Source: ATZT02 sp964655115
Lineage (GTDB): Bacteria; Actinomycetota; Actinomycetes; S36-B12; UBA5976
Direction: 5' to 3'
Length of the DNA stretch: 24,531 bases
Assembly (NCBI GenBank): GCA_964655115.1
Contig: CAZZKM010000016.1
Span: 1 to 24,531 of the forward strand
The translations under genes and the position numbers were made by a program. Shown in pieces: positions 8,785 through 15,855 of this stretch (position 1 is its first letter; each line of letters begins with the position of its first letter). The notes beneath the pieces are model-generated. The model worked only from the letters and a program-made list of their open reading frames with translations. It had not been told where the DNA came from and made no database searches.

Positions 8785-10085
8785 TTTGCACCCGCTTTAG
8801 AAAATATTGTTGATTCTTGTGGTGGAAATGTTAAATCAACGGGAACTCTAGTTGCTTGTTTAAATTCTTCAGCAAAATATTTCATGGCACCAGGAAATGG
8901 AGTTGCTGCAGCATCGCCCAATGCACAGAATGATCTTCCGGCAATTTGCGAGCAAACATCATTTATTACAGAAAGTTCATTTTCTAAACCTTTGCCATGT
9001 TCAAATTTTTCCAACATTCCAGTAATCCAATAAGTTCCTTCACGACATGGTGTGCATTTTCCGCATGATTCATGTTTATAAAATTCAAGCCATCTAGTAA
9101 CAGCTTTTACAACACTTGTAGTTTCATCAAACAACATTGGAGTTCCAGTACCAAGCATTGTTCCTGCCGCTGCTAAATCTTCATAAGTCATTGGAATATC
9201 AATGTGCTCAGGAGTCAACATTGGCACAGATGATCCACCTGGAATCCAAAACTTTAATTTGTGTCCTGATCTAATTCCGCCGGCATAATCCAACAACTCA
9301 CTCATTGGTGTACCCAAAGCAGCTTCATAAATTCCAGGACGATTGACGTGCCCTGATACTGCAAACAATTTAAATCCAGGAGATTTTTCAGTACCCATTG
9401 ATTTAAACCAATCTGCACCGTTCAAAATAATTGCTGGCACACTTGCCAAAGTTTCCGCATTATTTACAACTGTTGGTGAAGCATAAAGTCCTGCCACTGC
9501 AGGAAACGGTGGTTTTAATCTTGGTTGTCCACGTCGACCTTCAAGTGAATCAAGTAGTGCAGTTTCTTCACCACAAATATAAGCACCTGCTCCTGCATGC
9601 ACAACAACTTCTAAATCAAATCCAGATTTTTGAATATTTTTTCCAAGTAAACCTTTTGCATAGGCTTGTTCAACTGCATTCATAACTCTTCTGATTACGT
9701 GTGGCACTTCACCACGAATATAAATAAATGCATGATTTGCTCTGATTGCAAATGAAGCAATTGCAATTCCTTCTACTAATGAATGTGGATTTGCCATCAT
9801 TAATGGAATGTCTTTGCACGCACCTGGTTCTGATTCATCTGCGTTAACAACTAAGTAATGCGGTTTGCCATCGTTTTGTGGAACAAATGACCATTTCATT
9901 CCAGTTGGAAAACCAGCTCCACCTCTTCCTCTTAATCCAGAATCTTTAACAATATTTATGACTTCATCTGGAGTTTTTTTCAAAGATTTCTTTAAAGCTT
10001 CATAGCCACCATGTTTTTGGTAATTTTCAATTTCAAATGATTGAGGATCGTCCCAATGTGCAGTTAATACAGGTGTTAAAGCCAT
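8781..10085 (-). CDS. nuoF: NADH-quinone oxidoreductase subunit F (NuoF), NADH/FMN-binding
   Basis: NADH dehydrogenase module subunit, 434 residues. It oxidises NADH and passes electrons via FMN to cluster N3. The NADH/FMN glycine-rich loop is GLRGRGGAGFPTGMKW (residues 50-65), the second flavin motif is VVNADESEPGACKD (about 79-92), and the SLBB-type region is near 245-300. The N3 ligands are C341, C344 and C347 (SCGKCTPCREGT) plus C387 (RSFCALGD). The ATG abuts the nuoE TAA with no gap. Length and motifs are standard. Confidence 0.98.
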   Translation of the reverse strand: MALTPVLTAHWDDPQSFEIENYQKHGGYEALKKSLKKTPDEVINIVKDSGLRGRGGAGFPTGMKWSFVPQNDGKPHYLVVNADESEPGACKDIPLMMANPHSLVEGIAIASFAIRANHAFIYIRGEVPHVIRRVMNAVEQAYAKGLLGKNIQKSGFDLEVVVHAGAGAYICGEETALLDSLEGRRGQPRLKPPFPAVAGLYASPTVVNNAETLASVPAIILNGADWFKSMGTEKSPGFKLFAVSGHVNRPGIYEAALGTPMSELLDYAGGIRSGHKLKFWIPGGSSVPMLTPEHIDIPMTYEDLAAAGTMLGTGTPMLFDETTSVVKAVTRWLEFYKHESCGKCTPCREGTYWITGMLEKFEHGKGLENELSVINDVCSQIAGRSFCALGDAAATPFPGAMKYFAEEFKQATRVPVDLTFPPQESTIFSKAGAK

Positions 10086-10748
10086 TTATTTTCCTGCCTT
10101 ACTTGCAGGAGCTGTCATTTTTCTTTCTTTAGCAACTTTTAAACCAGCTAACATTGATTCATCAGCACCAGGAGATTGTGAGTATTTTCCATCATTAATT
10201 CCTGCTAACAATTTTTCAGAATCTGAAATAGAAGTAATTTCTACTCCTCTAGTTGATTTAACTGGTACACCTGATTTTAATTTTTCAATTAAATCACTTA
10301 CTTTTTCTGGAGTCATTGAATCCATAAATTCCCAATTAACTGTCAAAACAGGCGCAACTGTGCAGGCTGCTTGGCATTCAATTCTTTCTAATGTAAACAT
10401 TGCATCTGGTGTTGTTTCATCATGGCCAATTCCAAGAGTTTCAGTTAATTGCTTCCATAATTCATCTCCACCTAAAAGTGCACACAAAGTATTGGTGCAA
10501 ACTCCGATGTGATGTTTTCCCATGGGAAATCTTTTAAACATGGTGTAAAAAGTTGCAACTGCAGCAACTTCTGCTGGAGTTAAATCTAAAACTTTTGCAC
10601 ATGCTTGAATTCCCGCTGGAGAAACCATTCCTTGAACAGATTGCACATAATGAAGCATTGGTAAAAGTGCAGATCTTCTTTGAGGATATTTTTGCGCTAA
10701 AGATTCCAAAACTTCCAAATCAGAATCTGTAATTGATTTAATACTCAT
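10086..10748 (-). CDS. nuoE: NADH-quinone oxidoreductase subunit E (NuoE), [2Fe-2S] thioredoxin-like
   Basis: Complex I subunit of 220 residues carrying the [2Fe-2S] cluster N1a in a thioredoxin-like fold. Ligands are C84 and C89 (GVCTNTLC) and C125 and C129 (ECQAAC). The N-terminal helical bundle spans about residues 8-75, with EVAAVATFYTMF as its conserved end. The 60 residues after about position 160 extend beyond the 166-residue E. coli protein. They are polar and lysine/serine rich, and I see no motif in them. The start lies in a 4-bp ATGA overlap with nuoD (10745-10748). Confidence 0.97.
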   Translation of the reverse strand: MSIKSITDSDLEVLESLAQKYPQRRSALLPMLHYVQSVQGMVSPAGIQACAKVLDLTPAEVAAVATFYTMFKRFPMGKHHIGVCTNTLCALLGGDELWKQLTETLGIGHDETTPDAMFTLERIECQAACTVAPVLTVNWEFMDSMTPEKVSDLIEKLKSGVPVKSTRGVEITSISDSEKLLAGINDGKYSQSPGADESMLAGLKVAKERKMTAPASKAGK

Positions 10749-12067
10749 CGATCAACTCCACCCATCACCGGATCAATCGAAGCAACTGCAGCAACTATGT
10801 CTGCAACTTGTCCACCTTCACCCATAGGGCCAACTGCTTGCAAATTATTAAAAGATGGATCACGGAAATGTACTCGATAAGGTTTTGTTCCACCATCACT
10901 TACAGCAAATGCACCAAGTTCACCTCGTGGAGACTCAATTGCAACATATGCTTGTCCAACTGGAACTTTAAAACCTTCAGTTACTAATTTGAAATGATGA
11001 ATCAAAGATTCCATTGATTGACCCATAATTTTTCTAATGTGATCTAAAGAGTTTCCTAATCCATCCGAACCAAGAGCTAATTGTGCAGGCCAGGCAATGG
11101 ATTTATCTTCAACCATCACAGGTCCTGGTTTTAATTTATAGAGTGCTTGTTCTGCAATGTTTAAAGATTCATTTATTTCTCTTACTCTTACTAAAAATCT
11201 TCCGTAAGTATCACTTGTGTTTTCAGTGATGACATTAAATTCATAGTTTTCATAACCACAATATGGTTGATTTTTTCTTAAATCCCAAGGTAAGCCTGTT
11301 GCTCTTAAAACAGGTCCTGTCATTCCTAAAGCCATACATCCTGTTAAATCAAGTACTCCAATTCCTTTAGTTCTCGCAGTCCAAACACTGTTATCAACAA
11401 GTAAGTTGTAATTATCTTTTAAGCGCTTTCTTAGAAGTTTTATAGTTTCTTCAATCTTTTTCTCTGCACCATTTGGTAAATCAATTGCCACGCCACCTGG
11501 TCTTATATATGCCATATTCATACGAAGCCCAGTAATCATTTCAAAAATATCTAAAATTAATTCACGGTCTCTAAAACCATTTGTCATGGCAGTTAAAGCA
11601 CCAAGTTCCATTCCCCCTGTTGCCAAAGCAACCAAATGAGATGAAACGCGATTTAATTCCATCATCAAAACTCTGATGGTGTTGGCTCTATCTGGAATAT
11701 CGTTTGTAATCCCTAATAATTTTTCAACAGCTAAACAATATGCAGTTTCATTAAATAGTGGTGATAAATAATCCATTCTGGTTACATAAGTTGTTCCTTG
11801 TACCCAATTTCTAAATTCCATATTTTTTTCAATACCGGTATGTAAATAACCGATTCCACATCTTGCTTCTGTAACGGTTTCGCCATCTAATTCAAGAATT
11901 AAGCGAAGTACACCATGTGTTGATGGATGTTGTGGTCCCATGTTGACCACAATTCGTTCGCGTTCCCCAGTTTGGGCACCTAGAACTGTGTCCCAATCTC
12001 CACCAGAAAGTGTGTAAACACGTCCTTGTGTTGTTTCATAAGAACCAGAAAAAATATCAGTACTCAT
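10745..12067 (-). CDS. nuoD: NADH-quinone oxidoreductase subunit D (NuoD), 49-kDa quinone-site subunit
   Basis: Peripheral subunit of complex I, 440 residues, related to the large subunit of NiFe hydrogenases but without the nickel cysteines. The quinone-binding loop NMGPQHPSTHGVLRL (about residues 42-56) carries the histidine that hydrogen-bonds the quinone headgroup. Other hallmarks are CGIGYLHTGIEKNMEFR and the C-terminal DPVMGGVDR. NuoC and NuoD are separate genes here, not fused as in E. coli. They are joined by an ATGA overlap at 12064-12067. Confidence 0.98.
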   Translation of the reverse strand: MSTDIFSGSYETTQGRVYTLSGGDWDTVLGAQTGERERIVVNMGPQHPSTHGVLRLILELDGETVTEARCGIGYLHTGIEKNMEFRNWVQGTTYVTRMDYLSPLFNETAYCLAVEKLLGITNDIPDRANTIRVLMMELNRVSSHLVALATGGMELGALTAMTNGFRDRELILDIFEMITGLRMNMAYIRPGGVAIDLPNGAEKKIEETIKLLRKRLKDNYNLLVDNSVWTARTKGIGVLDLTGCMALGMTGPVLRATGLPWDLRKNQPYCGYENYEFNVITENTSDTYGRFLVRVREINESLNIAEQALYKLKPGPVMVEDKSIAWPAQLALGSDGLGNSLDHIRKIMGQSMESLIHHFKLVTEGFKVPVGQAYVAIESPRGELGAFAVSDGGTKPYRVHFRDPSFNNLQAVGPMGEGGQVADIVAAVASIDPVMGGVDR

Positions 12068-12765
12068 CCGTGATAATTCCTTCTGTTATCTGGAGCAGGA
12101 ATTACTGCACCTTTGTATTCAACTGGAATTCCACCAAGTGGATAATCTTTTCGTTGCGGATGTCCAACCCAATCATCTGGCATTTCGATTCTGGTTAATG
12201 CAGGATGACCGTCAAAAATAATTCCAAAAAAATCGTAAGTTTCTCTTTCGTGCCAATTATTGGAAGGATAAATAGAAGTAATTGAAGGAATGTGTGGATT
12301 TGAATCAGGTGTTACTACTTCAACTAAAACTCGTCTGTTATGAGTAATTGATACAAAAGGATAAATTGCATGTAATTCTCTATCTTTTTCTTTTGGCCAA
12401 TGCACTCCAGTTACACCCATGCACATTTCAAAACGTAATTCTGAGTCATCTCTAAGTAATTGAGCAACTTTTAATAAATGATCTTTTTTAACCATAAAAG
12501 TTAATTGATCTGCTTGAATTATTACTCTTTCCACAACTTGCTCAAAACTTAAATTAACTTCTTTCAAAGCTCTTGCTAGGGCATCTGCAATTTGATCAAA
12601 ATAACTTCCGTAAGGTCTTTGGGCACTAGGAGTTTGAGAAATTGTTGTTACTAAGCCACCAAAACCTGAAGTGTCTCCAGATTGTGTTGAACTTCCAAAG
12701 GCTCCTTTAATTACATTTTTTAATATTGGAGATTCATTTGGATTAACAATTTCGTTTTCACTCAT
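12064..12765 (-). CDS. nuoC: NADH-quinone oxidoreductase subunit C (NuoC), 30-kDa subunit
   Basis: Complex I 30-kDa subunit, 233 residues. The first 65 or so residues are a variable, serine/glycine-rich lead. The conserved domain follows and includes ERETYDFFGIIFDGHPALTR (about residues 172-191, given here at the 20-residue limit) and the PDDWVGHPQRKDYPLGG signature. It contributes to the interface between the quinone module and the membrane arm. The gene starts in an ATGA overlap with nuoB (12762-12765) and ends in another with nuoD. Confidence 0.96.
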   Translation of the reverse strand: MSENEIVNPNESPILKNVIKGAFGSSTQSGDTSGFGGLVTTISQTPSAQRPYGSYFDQIADALARALKEVNLSFEQVVERVIIQADQLTFMVKKDHLLKVAQLLRDDSELRFEMCMGVTGVHWPKEKDRELHAIYPFVSITHNRRVLVEVVTPDSNPHIPSITSIYPSNNWHERETYDFFGIIFDGHPALTRIEMPDDWVGHPQRKDYPLGGIPVEYKGAVIPAPDNRRNYHG

Positions 12766-13316
12766 GAAAGAAGTCCTTTCAATTCAATTAAAGGTGCTTC
12801 TTTTATTGATTTATCTTCAAGTGTTATAACTTCTTTTTGTCTTTGTTTTCCAAGTTTCATATCTTGAATTTGATCGTGAATTTTTAAAATTGCATCTAAC
12901 AACATTTCTGGTCTTGGCGGACAACCTGGTAAGTACATATCAACTGGAACAACGTGATCTACACCTTGGACTATGGCGTAGTTATTAAACATTCCTCCAC
13001 TTGATGCACAAACACCCATAGCTAAAACCCATTTTGGTTCAGCCATTTGATCATAAATTTGACGCAATACTGGAGCCATTTTTTGGCTAACACGTCCTGC
13101 CACAATCATTAAATCTGCTTGTCTTGGACTTGCGCGAAAAACTTCCATTCCAAATCTTGCTAAGTCATATCGTCCTGCACCTGTTGCCATCATTTCGATT
13201 GCGCAACAAGCTAAACCAAATGTCGCTGGCCACAATGAATTTTTTCTAACATAGCCTGCAAGTTTTTCTACAGATGTAAGTAAAACTCCACTTGGTAATT
13301 TTTCTTCAATACCCAT
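12762..13316 (-). CDS. nuoB: NADH-quinone oxidoreductase subunit B (NuoB), cluster N2 subunit
   Basis: Carries the terminal [4Fe-4S] cluster N2 that reduces menaquinone. The four ligands are visible: the tandem pair C37-C38 (FGLACCAIEMM), C103 (AMGVCASSGG) and C132 (YLPGCPPRPE). Length is 184 residues, usual for the family. The start ATG is 3 bp past the nuoA stop, with a purine-rich GGGAA inside the end of nuoA as a possible ribosome binding site. Confidence 0.98.
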   Translation of the reverse strand: MGIEEKLPSGVLLTSVEKLAGYVRKNSLWPATFGLACCAIEMMATGAGRYDLARFGMEVFRASPRQADLMIVAGRVSQKMAPVLRQIYDQMAEPKWVLAMGVCASSGGMFNNYAIVQGVDHVVPVDMYLPGCPPRPEMLLDAILKIHDQIQDMKLGKQRQKEVITLEDKSIKEAPLIELKGLLS

Positions 13317-13319
13317 TTT

Positions 13320-13679
13320 TTATTCCCATTCAAGTCCACCGCGTCGCCACACATAGGCATACGCAATAAATACAGTTCCAATAAATAAAAGCATCTCCAC
13401 AACTCCAAATAAACCAAGCTGATCAAAAGAAACTGCCCAAGGATATAGAAAAACAATTTCGATATCAAAAATAATAAAAAGCATTGCAATCAAGTAATAC
13501 TTAATTGGAAATCTTCCTCCACCTATTGGTTGTGGAGTTGGTTCAATTCCACATTCATAGGCAGAAAGTTTTGCGCGATTGTAAGTTTTAGGACCAGCCA
13601 AAGCACCAGCCACAATTGAAAATACTGCGAATGCAAATGCCAGAGCACCAAGACCAACTATTGGCCAAGCGGCATTCAT
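13320..13679 (-). CDS. nuoA: NADH-quinone oxidoreductase subunit A (NuoA)
   Basis: First gene of the complex I operon and a small membrane subunit with three transmembrane helices. The conserved TM1-TM2 loop reads YECGIEPTPQP followed by RFPIKYYLIAMLFIIFDIEI. I chose the ATG at 13679 (119 residues, MNAAWPIVGL...). The frame is open from a TTG at 13703, but the ATG is preceded by a strong ribosome binding site (AGGGAGA, 13684-13690, five bases from the start) and gives the normal family length. The eight extra residues of the TTG form (MKISKGDL) are encoded by that ribosome binding site region. The next upstream minus-strand gene is 154 bp away. Confidence 0.96.
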   Translation of the reverse strand: MNAAWPIVGLGALAFAFAVFSIVAGALAGPKTYNRAKLSAYECGIEPTPQPIGGGRFPIKYYLIAMLFIIFDIEIVFLYPWAVSFDQLGLFGVVEMLLFIGTVFIAYAYVWRRGGLEWE

Positions 13680-13683
13680 CAAA

Positions 13684-13690
13684 TCTCCCT
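13684..13690 (-). promoter_or_regulatory. Ribosome binding site of nuoA
   Basis: On the minus strand AGGGAGA lies five bases upstream of the ATG at 13679. It is one of the clearest Shine-Dalgarno sequences in the window and decides the start of nuoA against an upstream in-frame TTG at 13703. It also implies that nuo mRNA has a real leader, unlike the apparently leaderless menG and menF. Confidence 0.75.
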
Positions 13691-13725
13691 TACTAATTTT
13701 CAAACGAGTTTGTTCAGAGATTCAC

Positions 13726-13797
13726 TTACTTCCAGAAGTCTATTCTTTGTCCAGTTATTGACTTACTAAGACCTGCAATTTCTAACCATTTGTGCAT
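13726..13797 (-). other. Possible 23-codon small ORF upstream of nuoA
   Basis: An ATG at 13797 opens a 23-codon frame that begins MHKWLEIAGL and ends with IDFWK before a TAA at 13728-13726. It lies 36 bp after the menJ stop and 46 bp before nuoA. The residue mix is protein-like, with two tryptophans and alternating charge, but a frame this short arises easily by chance. No ribosome binding site precedes it, and its start sits inside the palindromic repeat. It could be a leader peptide or nothing. I do not recognise it. Confidence 0.15.
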
Positions 13798-13810
13798 TTG
13801 TGCAAATGCA
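13793..13810. repeat. 18-bp near-palindrome with overlapping tandem 8-mer in the nuo leader
   Basis: TGCATTTGTGCAAATGCA has two perfect 8-base arms (TGCATTTG and CAAATGCA) around a 2-bp centre. It overlaps a direct repeat of TTTGTGCA at 13789-13796 and 13797-13804. It lies 24 bp downstream of the menJ stop and about 115 bp upstream of the nuoA start. With a 2-base centre and no T-run it looks more like a protein-binding operator than an RNA terminator. The binding factor is unknown. Confidence 0.4.
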
Positions 13811-13833
13811 TTTGTTACTCAAGTTACAAAAAG

Positions 13834-15087
13834 TTAGGCCGCAGGTGCAATCTTGGTTAGCGCAGTAATGATGCGATCAGATTTTGTCTTTCCCGCAGTG
13901 CTGTAAAGATTTGCTAACAGTTTCAATGTAAAGCGCATCAATGGCTTTGATGCCATTCCATATTTAGTTGCCACTTGCATTATTTGAGGATTTCCAATTA
14001 ATTTCACAAAAACTCTACCTAAGGTGTAGTAACCACCCAATCTATCTTTTAAAACTATTGGATATTGATGTAATTGTTTTTCTCTTTCAAATTCTGATTT
14101 AGCTTTTAATGATTTAGAAATTACATCTGCTGCAACTTGACCGGTTTCCATTGCATAGGCAATACCTTCACCATTAAATGGATTTACCATGCCACCTGAA
14201 TCTCCAACTAAAATCATTCCTTTTGCATAATGTGGTTGGCGATTAAATCCCATTGGTAGTGCTGCACCTCTTACAGGTTGTGTCATATTTTGATCTCTAA
14301 ATCCCCATTCTTCTGGAGTTTGATCAAGCCAACGTTTTAAAAGATCTTTGTAGTCAATACTTTGAAATACCGGTGATGAATCTAAAATTCCTAAACCAAC
14401 ATTGGAAGTTCCATCACCCATTCCAAAAATCCAACCATAGCCAGGTAATAATTTATTTTGATCTTTTAATTCAAGCCAAGATTCTAAATAATCATCATCA
14501 CTTCTTGTGCTTTTGTAATAAGTTCTCACAGCAACTCCCATTGGACGATCATCTCTTCGTTCCAATCCAAGTGCTAAAGCCATGCGACTTGAAACTCCGT
14601 CAGATGCAACTACAACAGGTGCGAAATGTTGTTCTAAGTTTCCATCTTCTTTTTTTATGTTTACTCCAATAACTTTTCCAGAAGTTGAATCAATAATTGG
14701 ACCGGTAACTCTAGTCTTTTCAAATAAATTAACACCTTGTTTTTGAGCTGTTCTTGCTAAAAGTTCATCAAAATCTGCTCTGGTTCTTACTAATCCATAA
14801 TTTGGAAAACCTTCAACGTCTGGCCAATTAAGTTCTAGACGATGACCTCCCCCAATTACTCTTAATCCTTTATTTCTTAACCAACCATTTTCTTTTGTTG
14901 GTTCAATTCCCATGTCAAGTATTTGTTTTACTGCTCTTGGAGTTAAACCATCGCCACAAACTTTTTCTCGAGGAAAACTTGTTTTTTCAAATAAAGTTAC
15001 ATTTAAACCTTGTTTTGCTAAGTGAAAAGCAGTTGCGCTGCCAGCAGGTCCTGCCCCTACAACAATTACATCTGAATTATTAGTCAT
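13834..15087 (-). CDS. menJ: Geranylgeranyl reductase family flavoprotein, probable menaquinone reductase (MenJ-like)
   Basis: FAD-dependent oxidoreductase of 417 residues. The N-terminal Rossmann dinucleotide motif is VVGAGPAGSATAFHLA (G11, G13, G16) with E34 as ribose ligand (LFEK). A PxxxCGDGL substrate-side motif is at residues 39-48, and the second FAD motif ILVGDSGGMVNPFNGEGIAY at 292-311 includes G295-D296. In mycobacteria the homologous MenJ (Rv0561c) saturates one isoprene double bond of menaquinone. Placement directly behind menG, with its ATG sharing a base with the menG stop (TAATG), supports that role. A general geranylgeranyl-lipid reductase is the alternative. Residues 330-417 are basic and probably membrane-associated. 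Confidence 0.85.
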   Translation of the reverse strand: MTNNSDVIVVGAGPAGSATAFHLAKQGLNVTLFEKTSFPREKVCGDGLTPRAVKQILDMGIEPTKENGWLRNKGLRVIGGGHRLELNWPDVEGFPNYGLVRTRADFDELLARTAQKQGVNLFEKTRVTGPIIDSTSGKVIGVNIKKEDGNLEQHFAPVVVASDGVSSRMALALGLERRDDRPMGVAVRTYYKSTRSDDDYLESWLELKDQNKLLPGYGWIFGMGDGTSNVGLGILDSSPVFQSIDYKDLLKRWLDQTPEEWGFRDQNMTQPVRGAALPMGFNRQPHYAKGMILVGDSGGMVNPFNGEGIAYAMETGQVAADVISKSLKAKSEFEREKQLHQYPIVLKDRLGGYYTLGRVFVKLIGNPQIMQVATKYGMASKPLMRFTLKLLANLYSTAGKTKSDRIITALTKIAPAA

Positions 15088-15782
15088 TATTTACTTTTCT
15101 CTGCTTTGTGAATTGCAACAATTCCACCAGTTAGATTCTTCCATTCAACATTATCCCAATTTGCCTTTTTCAATTGACTGGAAAATTCTTCTTGGTTTGG
15201 CCAGGCTCTGATTGATTCGGCTAAATATTCATAGGCATCTGGATTTGAGGATGTTTTCTTAGCAATTGCTGGAAGAGCCTTCATTAAATATTCCATGTAA
15301 ATATTTTTAAATACCTTTACAGTGGGAGTTGAAAACTCACAAATTATAATTCGGCCACCTTTTTTAGTCACTCTTAACATTTCAACTAAAGCTTTATAAA
15401 CATCGTTTACGTTTCTGATGCCAAATGAGATAGTTACTGCATCAAAAGTTTCATCTTGAAATGGCAGCGACAAAGCATCGCCTGCAGAGAAATTCAAATT
15501 TGGATAACGCTTCTTACCTTCTCTTAGCATTCCGATTGAAAAGTCACATGAAATAATTTTTGCCCCAGATTTTGTAAATGCTTTTGAACTAGTCCCTGTC
15601 CCTGCAGCTAAATCTAAAATCAATTCACCATACTTAGGATTTAAAATTGAATTAGTTGCTTTTCTCCATGAATGGGTAAAACCTAAAGCTAAAACATCAT
15701 TTGTAATGTCATATTTTGCAGCCACACGATTAAACATTTCCGCTACTTCTTGTGGTTTTTTTGCAAGTGATGCTTTAGTCAT
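15087..15782 (-). CDS. menG: Demethylmenaquinone methyltransferase (MenG/UbiE)
   Basis: SAM-dependent C-methyltransferase of 231 residues that makes menaquinone from demethylmenaquinone. The UbiE signature YDITNDVLALGFTHSWR is at residues 24-40. SAM motif I is LDLAAGTGTSS (about 56-66), and a later motif is GDALSLPF...DAVTISFGIRNV near residue 97-123. The ATG at 15782 has no Shine-Dalgarno but lies six bases after a possible -10 box, suggesting a leaderless transcript. It is divergent from menF (73 bp apart) and translationally coupled to the MenJ-like reductase downstream. The name ubiE is equally used; the menaquinone context makes menG the better fit. Confidence 0.95.
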   Translation of the reverse strand: MTKASLAKKPQEVAEMFNRVAAKYDITNDVLALGFTHSWRKATNSILNPKYGELILDLAAGTGTSSKAFTKSGAKIISCDFSIGMLREGKKRYPNLNFSAGDALSLPFQDETFDAVTISFGIRNVNDVYKALVEMLRVTKKGGRIIICEFSTPTVKVFKNIYMEYLMKALPAIAKKTSSNPDAYEYLAESIRAWPNQEEFSSQLKKANWDNVEWKNLTGGIVAIHKAEKSK

Positions 15783-15788
15783 AATCTA

Positions 15789-15817
15789 ATTGTGTCAGCC
15801 CCAGGAATTTTTGCCAC
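15789..15817 (-). promoter_or_regulatory. Candidate promoter of menG (leaderless)
   Basis: On the minus strand, GTGGCA (15812-15817) and CACAAT (15789-15794) are separated by 17 bp and match the TTGACA/TATAAT consensus at four of six positions each. Six bases then lead to the menG ATG, so transcription would begin at or beside the start codon. The -35 box is one half of the 12-bp dyad at 15813-15824. This is prediction only. Confidence 0.4.
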
Positions 15818-15824
15818 TTGTGGC
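15813..15824. repeat. 12-bp dyad between divergent menG and menF
   Basis: GCCACTTGTGGC has perfect 5-base arms around a TT centre, in the middle of the 73-bp region between the two divergent genes. Its arms coincide with the candidate -35 boxes on both strands. A hairpin with a 2-base loop is unlikely in RNA, so an operator or a shared promoter element is the more natural reading. Confidence 0.4.
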
Positions 15825-15849
15825 GCTATTTTTAACTCGGTCGTAGTCT
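15820..15849 (+). promoter_or_regulatory. Candidate promoter of menF (leaderless)
   Basis: TAGTCT (15844-15849) lies six bases before the menF ATG, the same spacing as on the menG side. GTGGCG (15820-15825), the other arm of the dyad, is 18 bp upstream of it as a weak -35 box. The AGGA at 15850-15853 is only two bases from the ATG and too close to act as a normal ribosome binding site. Both boxes match consensus at only half the positions. Confidence 0.3.
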
Positions 15850-15855
15850 AGGAAC

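Larger units (their letters stand above)
13680..13833 (-). promoter_or_regulatory. Leader / intergenic region between menJ and nuoA
   Basis: At 154 bp, this is the longest non-coding gap in the window, and it separates menJ from the nuo operon on the same strand. It should hold any nuo promoter. I could not find a convincing -10/-35 pair on the minus strand. What is visible is an 18-bp near-palindrome (13793-13810), a tandem 8-mer, a 23-codon reading frame (13726-13797) and the nuoA ribosome binding site. There is no T-run terminator after menJ, so readthrough from menG-menJ into nuo is possible. Confidence 0.45.

Noticed and set aside
13680..13703. TTG start giving NuoA eight extra residues
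   Set aside because: The extra codons overlap a strong ribosome binding site (AGGGAGA) that serves the ATG at 13679, and the ATG form has the normal family length.
13758..13786. TTGACT, 17 bp, TCTAAC on the plus strand: promoter-like
   Set aside because: It points away from nuoA into the 3' end of menJ, where there is no plus-strand gene. It could drive an antisense RNA, but matches of this quality arise by chance in AT-rich DNA.
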